A stretch of 43,469 nucleotides of DNA from a virus: positions 1 through 43,469 of IMG/VR virus record IMGVR_UViG_3300043411_000968. One strand, written 5' to 3'. A model generated the notes under the pieces. It worked only from the letters and a program-made list of their open reading frames with translations. It made no database searches and had not been told where the DNA came from. Every line of letters starts with the position of its first letter. The stretch's first letter is position 1. The translations under genes were made by a program, and so were the position numbers. This document shows positions 37,228 to 43,469 of the stretch, one piece after another.

Positions 37228-37236
37228 CAGTATAAT
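37207..37236 (+). promoter_or_regulatory. Promoter abutting the thyA-like gene
   Basis: TTTACA at 37207-37212, an 18-nt spacer and a perfect TATAAT at 37231-37236 are followed by an ATG 8 nt later, with no Shine-Dalgarno site. This is the best promoter-plus-start-codon match in the window. Confidence 0.7.
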
Positions 37237-37244
37237 ACCTGTCA

Positions 37245-38111
37245 ATGAACAGAGAAGAATATCAGTACCTTGATACTATAAGAAACATAGTTGATTGTGG
37301 AATACGATCCAATGATAGAACAGGAGTAGGAACCAAGTATCTGATAGGTCAGACATTTAAATATGACTTATCAGAGAACAAGACTCCTATCTGGACAACC
37401 AGGAAAATACCTTGGAAGAATCAAGTATGGGAACTAATTTGGTTTTTAAGAGGACAAATAGATGTTAAATGGTTACAAGACAGAGGAGTAAATATCTGGA
37501 ACAGTTGGGTTAAGGAAGATGGTACTATTGGTCCTGGTTATGGAAAACAATGGAGAAGATGGGAAACATTTGACTCTAGTCATTCAGTGTATTCCAGTAT
37601 ATCAAACCAACAATTCCATCCAAAAAAACCCATTGATCAGTTTAGTTTGTTGATTGAAGGAATAAAACAAAACCCTGATTCAAGAAGACACCTAGTAACT
37701 CTTTGGAATCCAGCAGATGTTAATCAATGTGTTCTTCCACCTTGCCATGGTGATATAATACAGTTCATAGTTGAAGACAAAAAATATCTTCACTGTATTC
37801 AATACCAAAGGTCAGCAGATTTTATTCTTGGTTATTGTCCTTGGCAGTATGCTTTATTAACAAACATAGTTGGAAGATTAACAAACCTAGAACCGAAATC
37901 ACTAACAGTTACAGTGGGAAACTGCCATGTTTATAACAACCATGTTGAGGGAATATCTACTCTCCTAACAAGATCACCTAAGCCATTTCCAGCTCTTACA
38001 ATGTCATCGGATATTAAAACCGTGGAAGATATAGAGAATAGTATTTTAGACGACTACAAGCTCGTAGGATATGAACCTGATAGTTTTATCAAGTTTCCTA
38101 TAGCAGTTTGA
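37245..38111 (+). CDS. thyA: Thymidylate synthase-family protein with altered substrate loop
   Basis: The 288-residue protein has ThyA features: WTTRKIPWKNQVWEL, the catalytic-Cys motif LPPCHGD, QRSADFILG, and NCHVYNNH with the conserved His and Tyr. Normal ThyA methylates dUMP with methylenetetrahydrofolate. After QRSADFILG it reads YCPWQYALL, whereas E. coli has LPFNIASYALL, so the substrate-selecting Asn177 region is two residues shorter and the Asn is not aligned. A methyl- or hydroxymethyltransferase acting on another pyrimidine nucleotide is possible. The start at 37245 is set by the strong promoter 8 nt before it. Confidence 0.88.
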   Translation: MNREEYQYLDTIRNIVDCGIRSNDRTGVGTKYLIGQTFKYDLSENKTPIWTTRKIPWKNQVWELIWFLRGQIDVKWLQDRGVNIWNSWVKEDGTIGPGYGKQWRRWETFDSSHSVYSSISNQQFHPKKPIDQFSLLIEGIKQNPDSRRHLVTLWNPADVNQCVLPPCHGDIIQFIVEDKKYLHCIQYQRSADFILGYCPWQYALLTNIVGRLTNLEPKSLTVTVGNCHVYNNHVEGISTLLTRSPKPFPALTMSSDIKTVEDIENSILDDYKLVGYEPDSFIKFPIAV

Positions 38112-38112
38112 G

Positions 38113-38952
38113 TTAGTAATATTGTTTGGCAATATTCTCATCAAAACCATAGTCAAGTAAGACTATTTTCCCATCAGCAGTTTTTCCCCAATGATCTAAC
38201 TCCAACAAATCACCATAAGATAAAATTTTTGATATTTCAACAATTTGTTTACCTTGAATTGTTTTCATTAGTTGTTTAGTCCCTCTTGATTCACCAGTTC
38301 TTTCAAAATGAATTAATTCATTTAGTTCATATTGTATTTTATTTACTATTTCTGAATTAACAGTCATTTTTCTATTTCTTAACCAATCTTCAAGATAGTG
38401 AGTTAAAAATGATTTATTATCAATGAAAGTCATTATTTCTAATTCAAGGCTACTAAAAGTAAAATAATTGATTTTCTTTTCTACTAAACCATCTGATATT
38501 ATTTGTTTTATATTAGCTTTAATTTTATCAGGTAAAGATTCCCCTACTAATATATTTTTAATATCAATACCAAAATAGTTTGTAATTTCATCCCAATTTT
38601 TGACGGGTCTTACAAGTTCAGATACAAGATAATATCCTTTTGGGTGTATTCTAAAAACTTTACTAAGAACATTGGGAAACTGAGATGATATTTTTGCTTC
38701 AAGTTGGTTTTGTTCTATTCCAGCACCAATATCTTTTTTTTGATCATGAGCTAATTTTAATACTTTTTTTGAGTCAAGTCTATAAACCAATCTTGAACTA
38801 CCTTGACCCATAAAGGTATCAGGTTTAAAATACTGTGATACATAGTTTTCTGCGTCTACACTTCTATAGTTTTTAGCATACATCTGATCTAGAGTTTGAA
38901 AACTAAATCCCTTTGGTTGTGCTTCAAAAATTAGATCAACAAAAAATGACAT
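38113..38952 (-). CDS. Kinase-fold phage protein
   Basis: At 279 residues, this protein has a Gly-loop GQGSSRLVYRLD near 49-60, VLKLA with K66 as candidate lysine, an E-rich helix, and hinge-like YYLVSELVRP. The end reads LELDHWGKTADGK then VLLDYGFDENI, where LDYG sits at the DFG position. This layout is typical of small uncharacterised phage kinase-fold proteins. The ATG at 38952 is chosen because it lies one base after the stop of the upstream minus-strand gene and 7 nt after TATAAC. It is convergent with thyA. Confidence 0.6.
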   Translation of the reverse strand: MSFFVDLIFEAQPKGFSFQTLDQMYAKNYRSVDAENYVSQYFKPDTFMGQGSSRLVYRLDSKKVLKLAHDQKKDIGAGIEQNQLEAKISSQFPNVLSKVFRIHPKGYYLVSELVRPVKNWDEITNYFGIDIKNILVGESLPDKIKANIKQIISDGLVEKKINYFTFSSLELEIMTFIDNKSFLTHYLEDWLRNRKMTVNSEIVNKIQYELNELIHFERTGESRGTKQLMKTIQGKQIVEISKILSYGDLLELDHWGKTADGKIVLLDYGFDENIAKQYY

Positions 38953-38953
38953 G

Positions 38954-39514
38954 TTAGTGGTTATAGATATTCCTGAAATCTGATTCTGTAAATACTTGAG
39001 AATGATAGTCAAATAAAACCGGATTCATGATTCCACTACCATATATTGTTGTTGAACAGTGGTTTTCAGTTATAAAACTATCAGTTGATCCAGAAGGACA
39101 GATATGTCCTAATCCTAGCCAATGTCCTATCTCATGAAGAACAATAGCCTGTCTTGTATTAGAAGGTCTCGGAAACACTCTTGAGTGATCAATAAAAACA
39201 ACATTGGATCTTCGGTGACACAGACCAATAACATGACTTGAAGGATTAATATTAACCCAGTTTTTAATCAGAAGATTACAACTGTCAAAAGTATTAACTT
39301 CTGTTTTAATAACTGGAAGTATTCCTAGTCGGGGTAGTTCCCTTTTAATACCTTCAACATAATCTGATAGTTCATATAAAGGAAAACTGTTATCAAAACA
39401 AAACACTCTTATATTCATCAGAGTTGCAACCTTGCCAGGACGTGGTATAATCAGAGTTGTTGCACTACAACAGAGAACCATAACAGATAAAAACAGTAGT
39501 GTTAGAGTCCTCAT
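38954..39514 (-). CDS. Secreted metzincin metalloprotease
   Basis: The 186-residue protein has a hydrophobic signal sequence (LTLLFLSVMVLCC, residues 4-16, with Ser-Ala following). The zinc-binding HEIGHWLGLGH lies at 127-137, and the Met-turn GIMNP has M163. HExxHxxGxxH plus the Met-turn defines the metzincin clan, with a matrixin-like spacing. Cys residues at both ends may form disulfides in the periplasm or outside. The ATG at 39514 is chosen over 39532 because a strong TTGACA-18-TATAGT promoter abuts it and it begins the signal sequence. Confidence 0.85.
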   Translation of the reverse strand: MRTLTLLFLSVMVLCCSATTLIIPRPGKVATLMNIRVFCFDNSFPLYELSDYVEGIKRELPRLGILPVIKTEVNTFDSCNLLIKNWVNINPSSHVIGLCHRRSNVVFIDHSRVFPRPSNTRQAIVLHEIGHWLGLGHICPSGSTDSFITENHCSTTIYGSGIMNPVLFDYHSQVFTESDFRNIYNH

Positions 39515-39521
39515 AAAAATA

Positions 39522-39551
39522 ACTATAAACATATGCGCGAAGACATGTCAA
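39522..39551 (-). promoter_or_regulatory. Promoter abutting metzincin gene (minus strand)
   Basis: On the minus strand TTGACA (39551-39546), an 18-nt spacer and TATAGT (39527-39522) are followed by ATG at 39514 after 7 nt. The -35 is a perfect sigma70 box. It overlaps the start of the divergent gene at 39533, so the two units may compete. Confidence 0.65.
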
Positions 39552-40378
39552 AAGTTTTAACTGAACGTCCAAGATCTAAAGGTTGGGATCGTGGGTTTGA
39601 ACGAAACAAAGAACGTTCTGAAGATGACTTTCTTGAAAAAGAAAGTATGAAACTAAGACACAAAGACAGAAAATCTTTCTCTGATTTACTTGGTCCTTTG
39701 TACCGTTTTGTTGATTCTAAAGTTGGAAAACCTTGGAATGATGTATTTTCTGAAATATGTCAACACATCAAACCAAAATCAACACTTCAACTACATGTTC
39801 TTGGACATCTAAAACATATTGTTTTAACAAATGTAATAGTTGAAGGTGAGTTTATCAGAAGACCAACAGATAAACAATATTTGAACGTAACGTCTTATAA
39901 AAAATACAAACTTTATTACGTTGATCCAACAACTGGAATACTCCGTAAAGCTAAGATCTTTCCATACGAACAACCAAAGAAAGAAACTACTGTTGTTTCT
40001 AATGGTATGATTCAATACAGACTTGTAAACAAAGTCTGGTATGTTCTTGAAATAGCTTATCTTCCACTTGTTGAAACAGTAGTTATAAAACTTTCTAACG
40101 GAACTGAATCAACCAGAGAACATCAACCTGGATATGATGAGTTTCTATGCTCATCACTTGAAACTCTAACTAAACTAGGTTACATCAAAGATGCATTTGG
40201 GAAACAAAACAACGGCTATCCATTCCAATATGGAACCAAGTTTAAAACAATAGCACAATGGTTATATGGTAATTCAAATTATTATTGCAAAGCCAAATAT
40301 CCAGCCGGTAAAAAACATCTCAAGATAATAAAACAAACAATAGGAACAGACAAATATGATCAATCAATCAAACTATAA
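39533..40378 (+). CDS. Conserved unknown protein, basic N-terminus
   Basis: The 281-residue protein begins with a very basic segment (about residues 1-50, Lys/Arg-rich), then LLGPLYRFVDSKVGKPWNDVFSEICQ, which I recognise as a recurring uncharacterised phage and bacterial motif. The rest is beta-rich with Tyr-Lys pairs. No function can be assigned. The start may be ATG at 39533 or 39545. It is divergent from the metzincin and lies alone before the PTH2-HD gene. Confidence 0.6.
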   Translation: MREDMSKVLTERPRSKGWDRGFERNKERSEDDFLEKESMKLRHKDRKSFSDLLGPLYRFVDSKVGKPWNDVFSEICQHIKPKSTLQLHVLGHLKHIVLTNVIVEGEFIRRPTDKQYLNVTSYKKYKLYYVDPTTGILRKAKIFPYEQPKKETTVVSNGMIQYRLVNKVWYVLEIAYLPLVETVVIKLSNGTESTREHQPGYDEFLCSSLETLTKLGYIKDAFGKQNNGYPFQYGTKFKTIAQWLYGNSNYYCKAKYPAGKKHLKIIKQTIGTDKYDQSIKL

Positions 40379-40415
40379 CGCAGAACTCTGAATACAACCT
40401 GAACAAAAACTCTAT

Positions 40416-41309
40416 GTGGTAACTCACTCAGAACTACCACCACAGTATCAAATTCCTCAAACAATGCATGTTGTTGCTGAATTTGCTGCTCAATATCATG
40501 AAGAATATAAACAATGGTATAAAAGTTCTAATTCTGTTATCAGTCTAGCAACTAAGACAGAACAAGAACTATATCAACTAAAAGATAAACTAGAATCTAA
40601 AAGAATTAAACTTGTAGTGTTCAGAGAACCAGACATTGGTGGTTTTATCACTGCAATAGGGTTAATACCTGGACCGTTAAACAAGAAGTTATTAAGTAAC
40701 CTACCACTAGCAGGTAAAGTATTACCTGATGTTGAACTAGTAACAGAACGTTTAAAACAACGTAAGAATATTGTCTATGAGATGTCTCAGTGTTATCAAG
40801 ACAGAGAGAATACTCAGACTATTCTCCAACATGGTCATGCTGTTTACCAACAGTTGTTAAAATTAATAAACAATCCAGAAAACCTTCATGGATTAAAAAC
40901 CTTAACAACAGAACAAGTTTGCATCCTCAGAGACAAGGTGCTAGAGTTGGATGCATGGACGATTGAATCATATACAGTTATGCATGACATGGGAAAACCT
41001 TTCTGCAAACTAGGTGATAGTTTTCCAGACCACGCAAACAAGAGTTTTGAATACTGGAACAAGATTAGTACAAATAAAACTGTTGGAGAACTAATCAAGA
41101 ATGACATGTTGTTCCACACGGCCAGAACCAAAGAAGATATATTTGATTCAGGTTTAACTGATAACATTCTAGCAACCTTGGCACTAACAGCAGTAGCAGA
41201 GTTACAGTCAAATGCTATAACACTGTTTGGTGGTTTTGATTCTGATTCCTATAAGATTAAAAGAAAGAGACTAGAGAAGAATATTAAACTTCTCTTAGAA
41301 AGACTATAA
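40416..41309 (+). CDS. PTH2-like domain fused to HD domain
   Basis: The 297-residue protein shows two parts. Residues about 25-100 (WYKSSNSVISLATKTEQEL, FREPDIGGFITAIGLIP, LPLAG) follow the PTH2 peptidyl-tRNA hydrolase pattern loosely. Residues about 138-210 carry an intact HD pattern: H139/H141, VMHDMGK with H190-D191, and FPDHANKS with D205-H206. The HD motif suggests a metal-dependent phosphohydrolase on nucleotides or RNA. Start is GTG at 40416; ATG at 40464 would remove the first 16 residues only. It is separated from the next gene by one base. Confidence 0.65.
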   Translation: MVTHSELPPQYQIPQTMHVVAEFAAQYHEEYKQWYKSSNSVISLATKTEQELYQLKDKLESKRIKLVVFREPDIGGFITAIGLIPGPLNKKLLSNLPLAGKVLPDVELVTERLKQRKNIVYEMSQCYQDRENTQTILQHGHAVYQQLLKLINNPENLHGLKTLTTEQVCILRDKVLELDAWTIESYTVMHDMGKPFCKLGDSFPDHANKSFEYWNKISTNKTVGELIKNDMLFHTARTKEDIFDSGLTDNILATLALTAVAELQSNAITLFGGFDSDSYKIKRKRLEKNIKLLLERL

Positions 41310-41310
41310 C

Positions 41311-42087
41311 ATGAGAAGAATATTTTTTGACATTGATACACAGCATTATTTCTTTGACTCTGAATTCTTGGTCCAAGAGAGAAGAAACGTTGGTTATTTA
41401 ACTGACTATGCAGTTAAAGAAAGATATCAGATAGTTGGAAGCGTTGAAACACATGATTTTACTAGCTGGTGCTTCTATACCAATCCTCATAAGTCTTCAA
41501 CAGGTCAGAAACAATACAAGAAACCTTTTTGTATCAAAGGAACATATGATTGGCTGAAAGTAACAGATTTTCCAGAGAAAACACTAATAGTTCCAGATGT
41601 AAATTTTGGACTGTTTAGTTTTTCAGAACTATTAAAGAAACCAGAGTATGCGTTTACGCAAGCTTTTTATTTTGAGAAACAAATCAATTTAGCTGAGTGT
41701 TATTGTTTTAACACTTGGATGTATCAACAAGTACAACAGCCAATAGTTGATGATCAAAGTTCTGATCAACTAGAGTTTATTCTTTATGGCGCACATGAAG
41801 GATTGTTTAACTGGTTGCCAGGACTGATAACTTGGATTGACAATCTTAAAACAAGAAAAACTGATGTAAAAATCAACATAGTTCTTGTAAAAGATGCTCT
41901 TGATATCATGGAGTCAAAAGTTGAACAACAGTTACAAACTACTTTGAGTTTAAAAGAACCAGAAGAATTAACTACTTGGTTAACTACAAACAACATTGAA
42001 CTAAAAACAACTGTTGAGGTAACAGGTAAAAAACCTAAACTCACTAAGTTCAAACGAGGAACAGGAAACGTGGTACCAATAACATGA
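41311..42087 (+). CDS. Isochorismatase-like fold protein
   Basis: The 258-residue protein starts FFDIDTQHYFF, matching the beta-strand with the first catalytic Asp of isochorismatase and nicotinamidase-type hydrolases. It later has a strand INIVLVKDALDIM similar to the DA segment of the family. The expected catalytic Cys cannot be placed with confidence, so activity may be lost. Nicotinamidase-like proteins act in NAD salvage. It lies one base after the PTH2-HD gene, and its TGA overlaps the next ATG. Confidence 0.5.
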   Translation: MRRIFFDIDTQHYFFDSEFLVQERRNVGYLTDYAVKERYQIVGSVETHDFTSWCFYTNPHKSSTGQKQYKKPFCIKGTYDWLKVTDFPEKTLIVPDVNFGLFSFSELLKKPEYAFTQAFYFEKQINLAECYCFNTWMYQQVQQPIVDDQSSDQLEFILYGAHEGLFNWLPGLITWIDNLKTRKTDVKINIVLVKDALDIMESKVEQQLQTTLSLKEPEELTTWLTTNNIELKTTVEVTGKKPKLTKFKRGTGNVVPIT

Positions 42088-42569
42088 ATGATCAAACAAG
42101 TCAGTTGCAAGAGTCACTAGAGTCTGATAGTCTGAGTACAGAGAAGAAAGATAACAAAACAATGGAAACACAAAAAGTTACTAACAAACACGAAATCAAT
42201 GGTTGCCCTGTAAGATTCACATACCTTGAAGACTGGAAAGAACCACGGAGAGTTCTTACAGTTGCAAGACTAAAACAAGGTGAAGATATTCACGTTTCTG
42301 TTTCTGTCTGCGCCCCGACAGATCAGTTTGAGAAAGCTAAAGCAAGAGCTATTTGTGAAGGTAGACTTGTTAAACATCTAGAAACTGGTAAAGGTGACTA
42401 TGCATTCTCAATCAAGATGCAAGACACTGGTGAACAAGAGTCAGAAACAGAAGCACTTCTTGAGTTGATTGCTGAAAAACTTCCAAAAACAGCTACTTCT
42501 GTTATCAGAACAGCCAAAGAAGGTACATTCAGAAACAGTCCAGATCCAGGTTTTAGTTTTACTTACTGA
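42084..42569 (+). CDS. Unknown acidic-start protein
   Basis: This 161-residue protein is of no recognised family. It starts with a Gln/Ser/Asp-rich segment, then a beta-rich body around RRVLTVARLKQGEDIHVSVS and a helical part near residues 90-105. The ATG overlaps the TGA of the preceding gene. It is followed by a promoter-like site, so it ends a short operon. Confidence 0.55.
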   Translation: MNDQTSQLQESLESDSLSTEKKDNKTMETQKVTNKHEINGCPVRFTYLEDWKEPRRVLTVARLKQGEDIHVSVSVCAPTDQFEKAKARAICEGRLVKHLETGKGDYAFSIKMQDTGEQESETEALLELIAEKLPKTATSVIRTAKEGTFRNSPDPGFSFTY

Positions 42570-42572
42570 ACA

Positions 42573-42601
42573 CATACAGTTTAGTGTAAAACTCATATAC
42601 T
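42573..42601 (+). promoter_or_regulatory. Promoter-like site abutting lysozyme-like gene
   Basis: CATACA at 42573-42578 and TATACT at 42596-42601 are 17 nt apart; the ATG at 42608 begins 6 nt later. The -35 match is weak, the -10 match good. Confidence 0.45.
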
Positions 42602-42607
42602 AGTCAG

Positions 42608-43048
42608 ATGTTACTACTCCTAAAAATATACGTTCTTAGTTTGTTAGTTGATCTGGCTCCTTCAAAACCTATCTCACAACTACAACCTTGGGCCGATAAC
42701 ATAGCTCAAGAAACATTTAACCATAATCAACAACTGCAAGTTTGTTCTATGCACAACATAGTTCCTCTTGCAGTTGTTGGTTTCTGTGAAACAGGTTTTA
42801 GAGGACCAGAAGTAAGACACGTAATAACCTATGGTCTTTCCTGTTGTACTTCCAGTTTTAAAACTCTAAACCAAGCAACTATCCTAGCTTCAAAAATCTT
42901 AACAACAGCAAGAAGACGTTGTGGTCCTAATCTTCAAAAAATATTAGGTTATTACCATTCTGGTGCTTGTAGAAGAGATGGTTACTCAGACATGGAAGCT
43001 AGAATAGCCTATAATCTTACCAGGAGACACCACAATGTATTACATTGA
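42608..43048 (+). CDS. Lytic transglycosylase-like protein with N-terminal signal
   Basis: The 146-residue protein starts with a hydrophobic stretch (MLLLLKIYVLSLLV) that could be a signal or anchor. It then has VVGFCETGFRG with candidate catalytic E61, and LGYYHSGACRRDGYSDMEAR at about 113-132, fitting the E and Y-N/S-G blocks of SLT-type lysozyme folds. Six Cys may give disulfides in the periplasm. The usual family motif between is not clear, so this is a moderate call. It may degrade peptidoglycan during lysis or DNA entry. No holin is obvious nearby. Confidence 0.5.
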   Translation: MLLLLKIYVLSLLVDLAPSKPISQLQPWADNIAQETFNHNQQLQVCSMHNIVPLAVVGFCETGFRGPEVRHVITYGLSCCTSSFKTLNQATILASKILTTARRRCGPNLQKILGYYHSGACRRDGYSDMEARIAYNLTRRHHNVLH

Positions 43049-43451
43049 AACTCAACGACTATTTAACAAACTTGAACAACTAAAGAAAAAAACCTATCTA
43101 ATTCATAGATTAAAACTGGAATACAACACCAGACAAGACTTGGTCATACTTGCACGAGTTGTTTTAACCTTTAGTCAAAAACAACTAGAAGCTTTAGAAA
43201 AGAAACTAGTTGAATATAAAAACTACAATCCTCTAGTAAGACTTGTACTAACTAACCATCTCAAAGAGACATCTTCTTTAATAAAAGAACAGTTGATGAA
43301 TTCTATCAACCCAGAAAAAAATAGAAAACGCATTAAAGAAGAATATTATAATTTTGGTTCTGAAAGATTTGATCTTAAAATAGATGAGCATGGAATGGTG
43401 AATTTTGAACCCCTTCTAGATAAAGATATTCCAGATAGACTTAAAACCTAA
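43035..43451 (+). CDS. Unknown helical protein
   Basis: This 138-residue, strongly Lys/Leu/Glu-rich protein has long predicted helices (about residues 5-100) consistent with a coiled coil. No family is recognised. Its ATG lies inside the end of the lytic-transglycosylase-like gene, 14 nt before that gene's stop ends, so translation is probably coupled. It is the last gene before the window edge, and the stop lies 18 bp from the end. Confidence 0.55.
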   Translation: MYYIETQRLFNKLEQLKKKTYLIHRLKLEYNTRQDLVILARVVLTFSQKQLEALEKKLVEYKNYNPLVRLVLTNHLKETSSLIKEQLMNSINPEKNRKRIKEEYYNFGSERFDLKIDEHGMVNFEPLLDKDIPDRLKT

Positions 43452-43469
43452 CCATCAGTGTTCAATTGA

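Overview
This window is a densely packed, A+T-rich stretch of a large tailed-phage genome, and a T4-like or marine/freshwater myovirus is the most likely source. It carries a 1,535-residue tape measure, large baseplate-type proteins, a UvsX/RecA recombinase, a gp32-like single-strand binding protein, a gp41/DnaB-type helicase, a FEN/RNase H-type nuclease, dUTPase, class I ribonucleotide reductase and a thymidylate-synthase homologue. There are many small phage genes of unknown function, almost no intergenic space and no visible tRNA or rRNA. The host cannot be named from the sequence. Promoter-like sites are sigma70-like (TTGACA or TTTACA, then TATAAT variants).

Layout. Positions 1-13.1 kb hold virion genes: an unknown gene, a short minus-strand island (Nudix hydrolase and two unknowns), the tape measure, a 1,059-residue tail/baseplate protein, a LysM-like tail protein and a 998-residue baseplate/hub-like protein. 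Positions 13.1-28.5 kb are the replication and nucleotide module: a compact family A DNA polymerase-like protein, a degenerate HD protein, SSB with a structured mRNA leader, UvsX, dUTPase, FEN nuclease, helicase, an HNH homing endonuclease, NrdB and NrdA. Positions 28.4-43.5 kb are accessory: unknowns, a PurA/PurZ-family adenylosuccinate synthetase, a ParB-like protein, three members of a possible ADP-ribosyltransferase-like family (two in a tandem duplication with a tiny satellite gene), two kinase-fold proteins, a ThyA homologue with an altered substrate loop, a secreted metzincin protease, a PTH2-HD fusion, an isochorismatase-like protein and a lytic-transglycosylase-like protein.

The most striking content is a cluster of protein-splicing elements. 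UvsX has a contiguous LAGLIDADG intein in its Walker A motif. It also has a naturally split intein whose N-fragment is only 15 residues, separated from the C-fragment by one in-frame TAA and an embedded AGGAGG ribosome-binding site. NrdA has a contiguous LAGLIDADG intein directly before a conserved cysteine and a second split intein. The halves of that second intein are separated by a free-standing GIY-YIG endonuclease gene with about six tandem C-terminal repeats, making a 'fractured gene'. Working recombinase and reductase would therefore need both cis- and trans-splicing. The RNR, dUTPase, ThyA and PurA-family genes would together feed dNTP synthesis for the replication proteins.

A second theme is gene expression. 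Many first-of-unit genes have a -10-like hexamer ending only 6-8 nt before the start codon, several with a -35 box 17-18 nt further upstream. This predicts leaderless or nearly leaderless mRNAs. Several downstream genes instead use an AGGAG site about 10 nt before a GTG or ATG. Product names rest on motifs read by eye; no database search was run.
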